Shown piece by piece: positions 23,951 to 35,509 of a stretch of 64,000 nucleotides of DNA (position 1 is the stretch's first letter; the number at the start of each line of letters is the position of its first letter). Both the position numbers and the translations under genes were made by a program. Under the pieces are notes generated by a model. It saw nothing but the letters and a program-made list of their open reading frames with translations. It searched no databases and was not told where the DNA came from. This stretch comes from Chrysemys picta bellii (Eukaryota > Chordata > Testudines > Emydidae): assembly GCF_011386835.1 (NCBI RefSeq), contig NC_088791.1, forward strand, positions 8,680,998-8,744,997, written 5' to 3'.

Positions 23951-24092
23951 CTGACTTCCAAATGCAGAACCAGCAAGCAGCGGTCAGCCATCTCTTGGAA
24001 GGACTTGGCCAGTTCACTCAGCGTTTGCATGATCTGTTCTGACACGGGTGGGAGGTCCATATTTGCATGGCTGTCCTGACCAGGTGACGGCG
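23951..24092 (-). CDS. EXOC4: EXOC4 (Sec8) internal coding exon, second of four
   Basis: The minus strand encodes a short Ser/Pro/Gly/Gln stretch, then [20 protein letters not shown] and the helix-like [16 protein letters not shown], matching vertebrate EXOC4. The acceptor reads TGTATCAG and the donor GTATGG. At 142 nt, phases fit both neighbours: two bases complete the upstream Thr codon, and the final AG joins A of the next exon to make Arg. The opening [10 protein letters not shown] segment looks less conserved than the rest and probably forms a linker before the helical C-terminal region (inference). The intronic polypyrimidine tract just upstream is a CT microsatellite, listed separately. 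Confidence 0.95.
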
Positions 24093-24105
24093 CTGATACA
24101 GATGT

Positions 24106-24132
24106 GAGAGAGAGAGAGAGAGAGAGAGAGAG
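24106..24132 (-). repeat. (CT)n microsatellite forming the polypyrimidine tract of an EXOC4 exon
   Basis: About 13 AG units on the plus strand read as (CT)n in the transcript. The tract ends about 12 nt before the acceptor AG of the exon starting at 24092, so it occupies the normal polypyrimidine position. U2AF binding would be expected here (established splicing knowledge). Confidence 0.9.
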
Positions 24133-24416
24133 TCTACGTATTAATGGTTGGGAATATATTTAATCAAACAGCTGTGTTTTAGCAACCATGTCATCTCATT
24201 TATTTCCACCATATGCACATGCATTCTCTAAGCAATAATGTCTAAGATCCTGGAGTATATGAAGCAACAGACTGCTTCTGCAATTGATTAAACTCCAAAG
24301 TAAAGCTGAGGAGTTTAATCAACCACCAAAATCATTTGCTTGCAAGTAATATTGCAGCACAACGGACGTTTCTGCTACTGGAAGACAAGGGAACATTTAC
24401 AGCCAGTCCATCTCTC

Positions 24417-24648
24417 AGGCTACATCTACACAGCAGGTGGGAGGGTAATTCCCAACTTGGGTAGTGCATGTAAGTTTCCCCAAGCTAATCATTAAAAATA
24501 GCAGCGGCATGTGCAGTAGGTTCAGGCTAGCTGCCGAAGTATGTACCTAAGGGGACAGGTGGGATTGTGCACATGGTGCTGGTCCAAGCTGCCCTGTGCC
24601 CACACTGCTATATTTAACGCACTAGCTCGAGCACCCACATTAGGTTTT
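24417..24648. mobile_element. hAT-like MITE, one end missing
   Basis: The start CAGGCTACATCTACACAGC and the internal TAAAAATAGCAGCGGCATG match the family of 25398-25662 and 46834-47048. The right terminus is not visible. Confidence 0.55.
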
Positions 24649-25397
24649 GGGCCGCTTGTCCTTGGGGGTGGAATCTTGCAATTCTTCCGCTCTGAAACTT
24701 GGGATCACTATCCCATGTCCACCAACCATTTACCACCTGCAGGTCTGACTGGGTTTCGGGCACTACATTGCTTCCCTTTGGGAAGCAGTGACCGGTCTAT
24801 CGTGACCAACAGCCTTCTTAAAACAAAGTATGTTTAGGTAATAGTGGGAACGAAGCGTTAGTGAGAAAAAACGGATTTTAAAACAAATCACTTGTGCACA
24901 TATCTATCTTACCGACTGTCCCATAATGGCAACCCAGCCAGGCCTAGCTTCTTCAGACACCCTGCCGGGCTCCTGGGTCTGAGTTTCCCTCAGCCTCCAA
25001 CATCCCTGCGAGAATGTCCTTCTAAATCCTGCAAGGCTTCTTTGTTCCCAGCAGCTTTTACAATGTTGGTGGGCTTTGGCCCTCCCAGGTAAAACCACTT
25101 CTGTAGACTGCTGGGGGACCAAGCCAGAGTCATCAGAGCCAAGAGTGCTGGCACTGTCCCTTAAGCTCTCCTAGGCAGAAGCTGATTAAGCGACCATCTT
25201 GAGTCAGGAAGGAGATGGCTAACTCATTCCAGATGGCCACCTATTGGGAAGTCCTTAATCAAAGATATTCGTATAGAAACCACCCTGACAGAGCCAAGCC
25301 GAGAGACAGTCTTAAAGTATTTCTATTTGTCACACCCCCTGGTTCCCAGAACACTAAACCATGCTGCCTTTCAGAGGAGTGTGTCAATTAGTATCTT

Positions 25398-25662
25398 AAA
25401 CTATGTCTACACTATGACCTAGGGGTGCAATTCCCCTGCTTGCATATACACACTCACGGTAGCTCGATGTGAATATAAATAGCAGTGTAGCCACGGTAAC
25501 ACAGGCAGCAGCAGTGACTACACCCGCCTGAAAACAGTCGGTATATACTTGGCATGGCTCAGCCAGGCCCCTGCTACCGTGGCTCCAGTATTATTTATAC
25601 CCCTGCTAGCTCTCATTGGGCTACCATGAGTATATGCCCACGAGCAGGGAAATCACACCCGA
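25398..25662. mobile_element. hAT-like MITE, right end replaced by a retroelement fragment
   Basis: It starts AACTATGTCTACACTATG and has mirrored internal blocks AAATAGCAGTGTAGCCACGG and CTACCGTGGCTCC. The expected GTGTAGACATAGCC end is missing, because the sequence passes directly into a piece of the foldback-family retroelement. Confidence 0.6.
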
Positions 25663-25704
25663 AATTTGTTAGTCTCTAAGGTGCCACAAGTACTCCTGTT
25701 TTTT
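25663..25704 (+). mobile_element. fragment of the foldback-family short retroelement
   Basis: TTTGTTAGTCTCTAAGGTGC and CACAAGTACTCCTG match the arm at 37955-37990. Confidence 0.75.
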
Positions 25705-25771
25705 TTACCCTTAGGTAGCAGCAATATAAGGCTCTTTGTCCTACAGTGGACCAACCACTAGTGAAAGAAAT

Positions 25772-25880
25772 CACACACACACACACTGCTTGGGAAAGAA
25801 GGCATGAATACTACAGTCACCAAGGGCTTAGTGAAAAGACAGGGGGACTGATTAATTTAAAGTCTTCTCTTGCCATGTAA

Positions 25881-25911
<31 letters not shown>
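25772..25911 (+). repeat. two (AC)n microsatellites
   Basis: AC runs at 25772-25786 and 25882-25911, separated by ordinary sequence. Confidence 0.9.
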
Positions 25912-25912
<1 letters not shown>

Positions 25913-27499
25913 CTTCACAAAATGAATCTACTCTAGTTCTTAAGCTTCTTCATAAAATTAAAAGAGCCCCTGAAAATTTATTCCGTAAAGAAAGCAAATA
26001 AATGAAAAATCCCTAAAAAGTCTAATGATCATTTGTGAGCAAAACAGATCAAGATAAACACAGAAGACAGCAGCAAAATTAAAAAGAAATTAGCAACAAC
26101 ATAAAGAAAAGGATTGCACAAAGCAAACAACCGAAGGGTGCATCTAATTGTAGTGTAAGCGACAGCAAAAGAAAAACGTGCACAGAGTGAAACAGCATAA
26201 AAATGGGGGTTCTCTGGGAAGATTGGTTTATGAACTCTCCTCTAGGTGCAATGAAATTTATGAAGTCTTTTTAACACGGAGACAGTAGTGAGTAAAGAAA
26301 GTCAGAGCCCAGGAAGCAAAGCCAAGTGAAAATAATTAACCAGCTCCTAAATGTCAAAGGAAAAAATACAAGGAAGTAACCCTGATGGAATCTGCTCAGG
26401 ATGATTGCAGACAAGGCTGGGAAGTGTGTGCATAACACACCCACCCACCAATCTTTCCAAGCAATATACAGCGGATTTATATATGCAGCTCGATATACTC
26501 TTTGAGGTTTTCCATCCAAGGAAAATGGTAATCATGTGGGCTGCTAAGTCCCTATCTCAGCATAAGCATGTTAATAGGTGATTCCAGGAAGGCATTTGGA
26601 AAGACAAGTTAATGCTTTTCCATTTAGCCCCGACCCCGTAACCTGCTGAGTACTCTCAATTGTCATTCATTTCAATGCGGGAGGGGCGCTCCCTGGATCT
26701 TGCAGGATCAGGTCTGAGGTTATTTATTTTGTCACCGTTTTAGTCAGGAAGTCTCTCTCCCTCCCGTCACCACATACAACTCTCTTCAAAGGGGTAAAAA
26801 AAAACATTTTTCATTCAATTTATAATAAAATATTCCTTAAATCCCATGGAAAAGGCTCTTGGACTCAGCTGCTCCCCAACTCGGGGAGCTGCGCCCGGGG
26901 TATTATAAGTGGAAGAATCATTTTCCTTTAATCAGCTGAAGGTGATGGTGGGGCGGCAAGCTACCTAAGGAACCCGAATGGCCTGTTGCCGCTCGCTCCG
27001 CTAGTGCCTCGTTAGAGGGCAGGGAGATGGATGGCCCTGTCATCTGAAATACAAGACTCAGCTAATTTCCCTTGCAGTGGGGTTTTTTTTTTTTGTGTGT
27101 GCACAGCTCTTCAATTCATTTGCAGCGATTTAAGTAAAGCTAGAATTACATTTGGTGGTGGAGGTGGGGAGATGGAAATGGGACAATCTGCTCTTTATTT
27201 AAATCAAATATGGAAAAGTCAATTTGGGCGGCTCATTACACCAGGATGGGGGTGGGGGGAGAACCCAAGATGGTAGTTGCTGCTCTCAGAGGCTGTAGAT
27301 CGATTCCTCCCATTTAAGTCGAGTACTGCACTGCAGTGAGAGGCGGGTTTGGATTTCTACCGCTGGACGGTCCTTCCTGAAGACGTCTCTTTTTTCCTTT
27401 CCACAAGGGGAGGAAGACATTAAATCAAGACGAACAATCAAATTAGATTAAATCTGCAAAAAAACGATGTAAAATTATGAGATTTTAATGACAAAAATA

Positions 27500-27612
27500 T
27501 CCGGACTCTGGATTATAGAGAGATTAAGTGACGTGCCCAAGGTCGCACAATAAGCTGATGATAGAGCAAGACACTGAGTGAAGATTTCCTAAGCCCCAGC
27601 CTAGTGCCTTAA
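27500..27612 (-). repeat. MIR/CORE-SINE relic
   Basis: GAGATTAAGTGACGTGCCCA and AGGTCGCACAATAAGCTG are the complement of the MIR core. Confidence 0.65.
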
Positions 27613-28386
27613 CAACAAGAACACATCCCTTCCCTTCCAGAATCAAGGTCTCTATAGCAGGATCTATTCCAGCTTGGCTTCCTTCCATTACAACAGGGTC
27701 TTAAGATACACTGTTTTGCATTTTTCTCCAGAATGGTGTGCAACCAACTTGTCAACACAAGTAGCTTCCTTCCTCTTCCTCGTCTTGTGTCTGGTGGAAT
27801 AGTTAGTTCAGCAGCGGAGAGCCAGGCACTGAGCAGATCCCCTGTTCCCCCAGGTCTTGCTCTAGGCACCAGTAATTCCATCATCCCATCCGTTCTCAGC
27901 CAATGTGGTCAGGGAGAGCGGGTGGGGTAAGAGATACTCAGGGCACTGAGGGCCTTAAAGGTCCGGATCAGAGTCTTTAAATAAGATCTGGTATAGGAGA
28001 AGGAGCCAGTGCAGTGTACACAGCGCAGGCTGATGAGCTTGGCAGCCTGTGGAAAATGTCACCCAATGGCAGGTGAACCCCATGCTGCCTTTTAGGGACA
28101 GTGGATAGGAGTGCTCTTCCTGAAATGCAATAGGAGATGCATGAGCAATAGGAGATGAATAGTAATTCAGCAAAGTAGCAGGCTGGGCAGGCATCCATTT
28201 CTTCTGCTGCTTGGTGGCACCTACAAGGAATCTTGGCCAGGTGGTCAGTTTTCTCATTCAGCCAAAAGTCAGACCTGCTGGTCAACTAAATAACCCAGGA
28301 TTTTTAAATCCTGTCCAGCAACGTGACTGCTAAGCAGTAAGTAACTGAATTTAATTTGTCTGAACTGGGCTGGGTTGTCCTGCTGG

Positions 28387-28688
28387 CAGGGGCGGCTCCA
28401 GGCACCAGTGCAGCAAGCGCGTGCCTGGGGCGGCAAGCTGTGGGGGGCAGCCTGCCGGTCACTGTGAGGGTGGCAGTCAGGCAGCCTTTGGCGGCGGGCC
28501 TGCGGGAGGTCTGCTGGTCTTGCGGTTTCCACGGCAATTCGGCGGCGGGTACGCCGAAGGCGCGGGACCGTCAGATCACCCGCAGAAACACCGCCGAACC
28601 CGTGTGACCGCGAACCGCCCGCAGGCATGCCGCTGAAGGCCGCCTGACTGCCGTGCTTGGGGCAGCAAAAAACATAGAGCCGCCCCTG
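28387..28688 (+). mobile_element. GC-rich hAT-like MITE, 302 bp
   Basis: Termini are CAGGGGCGGCTCCAGGC and AGCCGCCCCTG. The 8-bp TSD is CCTGCTGG / CCTGCCGG (7 of 8). The interior is CpG-rich and palindromic. Relatives are at 42692-42898 and 46503-46805. Open frames across it are compositional. Confidence 0.85.
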
Positions 28689-29284
28689 CCTGCCGGACAA
28701 TAGGATTTTCCCTAGCCTGCTCTGGGTGCTGCCAAAACAGAGAGAAAAACGAAGAGAAGAAATGTTTCATTCCACTAAACTTAAGAAAAATAAATCCAGT
28801 GTGCTGGTTGTCACCAATGATTTCAATCATTTTGTAATTCAAAGCGATGCTGGTGCCTCTTGAAACACTGTGCCTTGTAAATCGATGGATGTAAATTACA
28901 AGACCTCGGGAATATTAAACGAAACCTGCAGTGTTCCACATATACAAACCTATGTAACCAATCAACACCTACATTGCAAGCGCTCTGCCCACTTCCTGCT
29001 TGATTAGAATGACTACTAGCAGATTTGAATGATTTAATAGCATTGGGGAGCAAATCAGTTTGGGATTACAGGCTCTGATTTAGCTACGGCACAATCTAAA
29101 CCCGTGAAGTAAACCTGGCGTGTGCATGCATGCGTGTTTTCATATATTAGATAAAATGTATTTATATAAATAAATGGTTTCTGTTTGCATTTCAGAAAAG
29201 AACATCACAATACAATTTTATAACTCTGCTAAAAGAAAGCCAGTGTTTGGACACATTCAGACCCATGTCCATGATATGAACTAT

Positions 29285-30683
29285 AAGGTTGATAGAAAGC
29301 TGGCTAGATCGTCTGGCTCAACGGGTAGTGATCAATGGCTCCATGTCTAGTTGGCAGCCGGTATCAAGCGGAGTCCCCCAAGGGTCGGTTTTGTTCAATA
29401 TCTTCATTAATGATCTGGAGGATGGCGTGGATTGCACCCTCAGCAAGTTTGCAGATGACACTAAACTGGGAGGAGTGGTAGATACACTTCTACCCCGATA
29501 TAATGTGGTCCTCGGGAGCCAAAAAATCTCAACGCCTTATAGGTGAGACTGCGTTATATTGGGTTCGGTCCGGTGATTTAAAGGGCTCGGTGCTCCAACC
29601 GCTGCAGGGAGCCCTGGTCCCTTTAAATCACCGCTGGAGCGCTGGCAGCGGGGCTTGGGCTGGGATTTAAAGGGCGTGGGGCTCCACACGAATTCAGATA
29701 TAACGCGGTAAAGCAGCAGGGCTCGGGCGGTGCTTTAAAGGGCCCGGGGCTCCCCGCTGCTTTACCGTGTTATATCCGAATTTGTGTTATATCGGGTCGC
29801 GTTCTATCGGGGTAGAGGTATACGCTAGAGGGCAGGGATAGGATACAGAGAGACCTAGACAAATTAGAGGATTGGGTCAAAAGAAATCTGATGAGGTTCA
29901 ACAAGGACAAGCGCAGAGTCCTGCACTTAGGACGGAAGAATCCCATGCACTGCTACAGACCAGGGACCGAATGGCTAGGCAGCAGTTCTGCAGAAAAGGA
30001 CCTAGGGGTTACAGTGGACAAGAAGCTGGACATGAGTCAACAGTGTGCTATTGTTGCCAAGAAGGCTAACGGCATTTTCGGCTGTATAAGTAGGAGATCT
30101 GCTGCATTGCCAGCAGATCGAGTGATGTGATCATTCCCCTCTATTCGACATTGGTGAGGCCTCATCTGGAGCACTGTGTCCAGGTTTGGGCCCCACACTA
30201 CAAGAAGGATTTAAAAAAAGTGGAAAGAGTCCAGCGGAGGGCAACAAAAATGATTAGGGGACTGGAGCACATGACTTATGAGGAGAGGCTGAGGGAACTG
30301 GGATTTATTAGTCTGCAGAAGAGAAGAATGAAGGGAGATTTGATAGCTGCTTTCAACTACTTGAAAGTGGGTTCCAAAGAGGATGGATCTAGACTGTTTT
30401 CAGTGGTGGCAGATGACAGAACAAGGAGTAATGGTCTCAAGTTGCAGTGGGAGAGGTTTAGGTTGGATATTAGGAAAAACTTTTTCACTAGGAGGGTGGT
30501 GAAGCACTGGAATGGGTTACCTAGGGAGGTGGTGGAATCTCCTTCCTTGGAGGTTTTTAAGGCCCGGCTTGACAAAGCCCTGGCTGGGATGATTTAGTTG
30601 GGGATTGGTCCTGCTTTGAGCAGGGGGTTGGACTAGATGACCTCCTGAGGTCCCTTCCAACCCTGATATTCTATGATTCTGCC
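29285..30683 (+). repeat. CR1 LINE, 5'-truncated, interrupted by a MITE
   Basis: The left part encodes the end of the reverse-transcriptase domain ([10 protein letters not shown], then [15 protein letters not shown] with the catalytic FADD box intact). After the MITE at 29485-29820, ORF2 resumes ([17 protein letters not shown]) and runs to the 156-codon C-terminal block at 30127-30597 and the terminal ATTCTATG repeat. A TGA at 30127-30129 and small shifts break the frame. It is the same subfamily as 20175-20742. Confidence 0.93.
29485..29820. mobile_element. Tc1/mariner-type MITE, 336 bp, TA target duplication
   Basis: Termini are CACTTCTACCCCGATATAA and the complement of TACCTCTACCCCGATA, 14 of 16 matching. 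The element is flanked by TA at 29483-29484 and 29821-29822. Removing it together with one TA restores the CR1 sequence GTAGATACGCTAGAGG. Its interior contains further inverted blocks such as AACGCGGTAAAGCAGC mirrored by GCTGCTTTACCGTGTT. Confidence 0.85.
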
Positions 30684-31049
30684 AGAGACATTAGGAACAG
30701 CCGCTCATCTTTTACTTCTCACTCTGTTCTATTCTATATAGATCCTTATACCGTGCACATAGCAGCAGTATCTGAGCACTGAGCAATGTGACTAACGTCT
30801 GTCACATATTGTTCTTTTGCCCTCTCCCCGGGGGTGAAGCATACGTAGCGCAGTACTTTGTTTGGAGCTTCTTTTTATATGTTACAGTAGAGAAGGCAAG
30901 GACAAAAGAGTGGAAGGTGGTGAGGTTTATGATGGTCCTTAGCTGCTGTGGAAGTTCACTCCACAATCCTGGGGCCAGCAAGATTGACTCATTGTCAGAT
31001 GAAAACAGCAAATCACTGCAAAGTGCTAACTACAAATAAACGCACGAGG

Positions 31050-31232
31050 AAGGATACTCTTGTGGTTACTGATTTGGACTAGACCGCTGGAGGCCCGGGT
31101 TCAGTTCGTGGCTCTGCAACAGACTGCCTGTGTGACCTTGGGCAAGTCACTGAATCTCTTTGTGCTCTAAGTCACCATCTGTAAAATGGTGCTAATATTT
31201 CCTTTGCATGCCATGGCTATTTAGAGTGTGAG
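31050..31232 (+). repeat. MIR/CORE-SINE relic
   Basis: GGTTCAGTTCGTGGCTCTGC, TGTGTGACCTTGGGCAAGTC and CATCTGTAAAATGGTGC are in MIR order; its right end abuts the MITE at 31239. Confidence 0.85.
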
Positions 31233-31238
31233 CTCTTT

Positions 31239-31531
31239 GGCCTGGTCTATACTAGGGGGTGTGTCGATGTAAGATACGCAACTTCAGCTATGGGAATACC
31301 GTAGCTGAAGTCGACATATCTTATTCCGACTTTCCTCCCATCCTCATGGTGCGGGATTGATGGCCGCGGCTTCCCGTCGACTCCGCTACCGCTGCTCGCG
31401 CCGGTGGAGTTCCGGAGTCGACGGGGAGCGCGTTCGGGGATCGATATATTGTGTCTTGATGAGACGTGATATACCGATCCCAGATAAATCGACCTCTACC
31501 CGCCGTATCGGCGGGTAGTCTGGATGTACCC
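31239..31531. mobile_element. hAT-like MITE, second copy of the 9266-9555 family
   Basis: It begins GCCTGGTCTATACTAG, shares GACTCCGCTACCGCTGCTC and GGAGTTCCGGAGTCGACGGG with the 9266 copy, and retains a TACCCGCCG / CGGCGGGTA hairpin near its right end that the first copy lacks. Confidence 0.7.
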
Positions 31532-32050
31532 TTTGAGTCAAGGAATGTCTCTCACTGTGTTTGTAATTTCTAGCACAGTGGGGCAGACCTTGATCTCACT
31601 TGGGGCCTCTGGGCACTCGTGTAATAAAAATAAATAAGAATAAACGGTATTTGACAGAAAAGGCCTGGGAAGGAGTGGGAAGAAATCAGACAGACTAGCA
31701 AACGTTTGCTTTCTAAAGAAGCAAACAGGAGGAGCACACACAAGTATGTACAATGGGTATGTGTCAGATCTGACATCAAGGATTTATTTCAAGTAGATTT
31801 CTTAGGGGGAGGCAAACATCAGGAGACCTCTACGTTTTGAAGCCAGCGACAGGACAGTCAAGAGATGTCTTTTTAGAATATCACAATTAGCAACGCCATC
31901 TTTCTTTCAATTAAGCCTCAGATCTTCACGCCCTTTGTCAGTCTGGGTACAGACTTGGGTACAGGAAAGAAACGGCCCTGGGTGATGTTGGTACATGATT
32001 GCTTCCTGGGGATGGATGAAGAACAGGCATCCATGCTGATGCTGTTAGAT

Positions 32051-32833
32051 CAGAGGTGGGCAAACATTTTGGCCTGAGGGCTACATCGGGGTTCCGAAAC
32101 TGTATGGAGGGCTAGGTGCTTAAATTGCTCCCTGTAGGAATGTGCTACTTACGGTGTACTACTTACGACTGCCAGTCTTGGTGCTCTGAGCAGCATGGTA
32201 AGAGGGTGGGGAGCGGGGAGGTTGGATAAGGGGCAGAGGGTCCCAGGGGGCAGTCAGGGGACAGGGAGTGGTTGGATAGGCGTGGGAGTCCCGGGGTGTG
32301 TGGATAGGAGTTGGGGCAGTCAGGGGACAGGGAGCAGGGGGGGTTGGATAGGGTGTGGGGTTCCGGGGGGGCAGTTAGGGGTGGAGAGTCCTGGGAGGGG
32401 GCAGTCAGGGGACAAAGAGCAGTGGGGGTTGGATGGGTCGGGTGTTCTGAAGGGGGCAGTCAGGGGGCGGGAAGTGGGAGGGGGCGGATGGGCGTGGGGG
32501 CCAGGCTGTTTGGGGAGGCACAGCCTTCCCTACCCGGGTGTAGTGTATTAAATTGCTCCCCGTAAGAATGAGCTACATTTGGTGTACTACAGTACTTATG
32601 GCTGCCAGTCCTGGTGCTCCGTAAGTAGCACAGTCCTACGGGGAGCAATTTAATACACTACACCCCGGTGGCTCTTGCACCCGCGCTGACAGCACAGCGA
32701 GCTGATGCTGCGGGGCAGGGGGGACAGCAGGAGAGGGGCCGGGGGCTAGCCTCCCGGGCCAGGACTTCAAGGGCTGGGCAGGACGGGCCTGCAGGTCGGA
32801 TGTGGCCTGCGGGCCATAGTTTGCCCACCTCTG
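32051..32833 (+). mobile_element. hAT-like MITE, 783 bp, perfect 8-bp TSD, with an internal G-rich minisatellite
   Basis: Termini are CAGAGGTGGGCAAAC and GTTTGCCCACCTCTG, with a perfect TSD TGTTAGAT at 32043-32050 and 32834-32841. The interior at about 32195-32515 is an imperfect G-rich tandem array with units around GGTTGGATAGG and GGGGCAGTCAGGGG. Both outer ends align with 13150-13970 in the same orientation. Confidence 0.93.
32536..32665. repeat. perfect 29-bp inverted repeat (hairpin) inside the MITE
   Basis: 32536-32564 is the exact reverse complement of 32637-32665 (GGGTGTAGTGTATTAAATTG is its first part). The 72-nt loop resembles 32119-32188 in the same element. Confidence 0.9.
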
Positions 32834-33422
32834 TGTTAGATCTATCAGCTGCCTGTGAGACTGCAGTGGGAGAGTTACCCTCTTAGGTAACTCTGTTCTC
32901 TCCTTGCTCTGCATTCCTAGAGTGGGCTGTAGGGCAACAGCTCATCATCCAAAGGTGCTGTTATATGGAGTTAGGTTGCGTCTCCCCTTCTATTCAACCT
33001 GTACGGGGCCTTTGGGAGGGACTATTAAGTGGCACATTCTGTGGAGTTTTCAGTATGCTGATGTCCCTCAGATCTAATTCTCTATCTCACCCGAACCAAG
33101 CAGGAAACAACCCCAAACATACAAAATTAAAAAGCCTATGTAACCAATAAGAAATGCAAAGTTAATCAACTTAAATGATTTTCTCTTTGTGGGAATAACA
33201 ACTGGGACACTGCTCTCAAACAATTCTTTTCTTTTTGTGCTTACGCATTTTTCCTTCCACTTTGATCTCTTGCTGCTGTTGCAATACAGTCTGGATCTAA
33301 TTTAGAGTGTAAACACCAAGAAACAGGGACTTAGCTCTTTGCAAGAAGATAAAAAGACAATGTACACTTGTGGTGCTAAAGAAATAATAAATAACAACTG
33401 TATGCAAGCCATATGTCCGCTT

Positions 33423-34690
33423 AGAATCATAGAATCATAGGACTGGAAGGGACCTTGAGAGGTCATCTAGTCCAGTCCCCTGCAATCGTGGCAGGACTAA
33501 GTATTATCTAGACCATTCCTGACAGGTGTTTGTCTAACCTGCTCTTAAAAATCTCCATTGATGGAGATTCCAAAACCTCCCTAGGCAATTTATTCCAGTG
33601 CTTAACCACCCTGACAGTTAGGAAGTTTTTCCTAATGTCCAACCTAAACCTCGCTTGCTGCAATTTAAGCCCATTGCTTCTTGTCCTATCCTCAGAGGTT
33701 AAGAAAAACAAATTTTCTTCTTCCTCCTTGTAACAACCTTTTACAAACTTGAAAACTGTTATCATGGTCCTTCTCAGTCTTCTCTTTTCTAGACTAAACA
33801 AACACAATCTTCCCTCATAGGTCATGTTTTCTAGACCTTTAATCATTTTTGTTGCTCTTCTCTGGACTCTCTCCAATTTGTCCACATCCTTCCTGAAATG
33901 TGGCGCCCAGAACTGGACACAATATTCCAGCTAAGGCCTAATCATCACGGAGTAGAGCAGAAGAATTACTTCTCGTGTCTTGCTTACAACACTCCTGCTA
34001 ATACATCCCAGAATTATGTTTGCTTTTTTTGCAACAGTGTTACACTGTTGACTCATATTTAGTTTGTGATTCACTATGATCCCCAGAGCCCTTTCCGTAG
34101 TACTCCTTCCTAGGCAGTCATTTCCCATTTTATATGTGATCCACTGATAACTAGTCTCTGGGAACGGTTTTCCAACCAGTTTTGCACCCACCTTATAGTA
34201 GCTCCATCTAGGTTGTATTTCCCTAGTTTGTTTATGAGAAGGTCATGCGAGACAGTATCAAAATCTTTACTAAAGTTAAGATATACCACATCTACCGCTT
34301 ACCCCTATCCACAAGGCTTGTTACCCTGTCAGAGAAAGCTACCAGGTTGGTTTGACACGATTTGTTTTTGACAAATCCATACTGACTGTTACTTATCACC
34401 TTATTATCTTCTAGATGTCTGCAAATTGATTTCTTAATTATTTGCTCCATTATCTTTCCGGGTACAGAAGTTAAGCTAACTGGTCTGTAATTCCCTGGGT
34501 TGCCCTTATTTCTCTTTTTATAGATTGGCACTATATTTGCCCTTTTCCAGTCTTCTGGAATCTCTCCCGTCTTCCTTGACTTTTCAAAAATTATCGCTTG
34601 GACTGCTTTCTCCGGCAGCACAATTATTTGAGGCTCTAAGGCGTAGATCACTCACTGTCTCAATCTAAATTGGCTTGTTTGGCATCCTAG
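33423..34690 (-). repeat. CR1 LINE, diverged, ORF2 broken in three pieces
   Basis: The complement encodes ORF2 fragments: about 34651-34292 (NPGNYRPVSLTSVPGKIMEQ, reverse-transcriptase fingers), 34191-33931 (GAKLVGKPFPE, then LNMSQQCNTVAKKANIILG) and 33885-33508 ([20 protein letters not shown]). The 3' end with AATCATAGAATCATAGG is at about 33424. The catalytic FADD region appears deleted between the first two pieces. Confidence 0.92.
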
Positions 34691-34749
34691 GGCTACATCT
34701 GTATATAAAATATTTTGACTCTCCCAATGCCCACGGGATATTTGGATAT

Positions 34750-35165
34750 TGATTAGAGCTAGATGAATTTTTTTTGGACAAAACTTTTTTTCACCAAAAA
34801 AGGCAGATTCAGGTCAACTGAAACATTTCATGAATTCCTGCTGAATTTTTTTAAATTAAAAAAACAACTCCAAAAAGATCGGAAAAGAATCAAAATGTTT
34901 AGTTTTGACATCTTCTAAATGAAACACTTCAATTTTTCAATTCAAAGCAACTTTTCATTTTGAAACGTCAGTTTCATTAGAATTTTCTTTTAAAGGATAA
35001 AAAAGTTAAAAGTAAAATGAAACAAAATATTTTATTTTACTCAAAACAATTTGTTTCCTACTTTTCCGTTTTGCAAAAACTTTTCATTTCAGGCTGACCT
35101 GAAATGATTTTCCCCCTTTGTTTTTCAGGTTGGTCAGTTAAACAAAAATTCAGCTATTTGCACCA
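34750..35165. repeat. AT-rich MITE-like repeat
   Basis: Alternating TTTTGAAA and TTTCATTTTG blocks, with AACTTTTCATTTTGAAAC mirrored further right by AAAACTTTTCATTTCAGG. It resembles a dispersed turtle element I recall. Termini are not clear. Confidence 0.45.
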
Positions 35166-35509
35166 CTCTCGTAGTGGGTTTTCTGTTCAGCCTGTTGTAG
35201 AGATGTGGGAAATAGTGAGCTAAATCCAGATTTGGATTATGACACCCTTCCCAGTCATAGTTAGGGGTGTTTAGACTGAGGGTTTGAGCCTTCTTTACAC
35301 AGGCATGACTGCACTACAACTACTTGTCTAAAAATCTTGTCTTCCTACCTACCACTGTTTCCATCTTGTCCTGAAAAATCAATTAAAAAAAACCCAATTG
35401 GCAAAAGTTAAGCACTGCAGGTCAGTACTCTGGCTTTCACTTCCAGGGACCTTGGTAAGGACATTTGTAGAAAGATTATTTAGTTAATCTTCTTAGTCCC
35501 TGACCCTGA

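Noticed and set aside
32195..32565. Gly-rich open frame of 118 codons
   Set aside because: Same reason: it is the G-rich minisatellite inside the 32051-32833 MITE.
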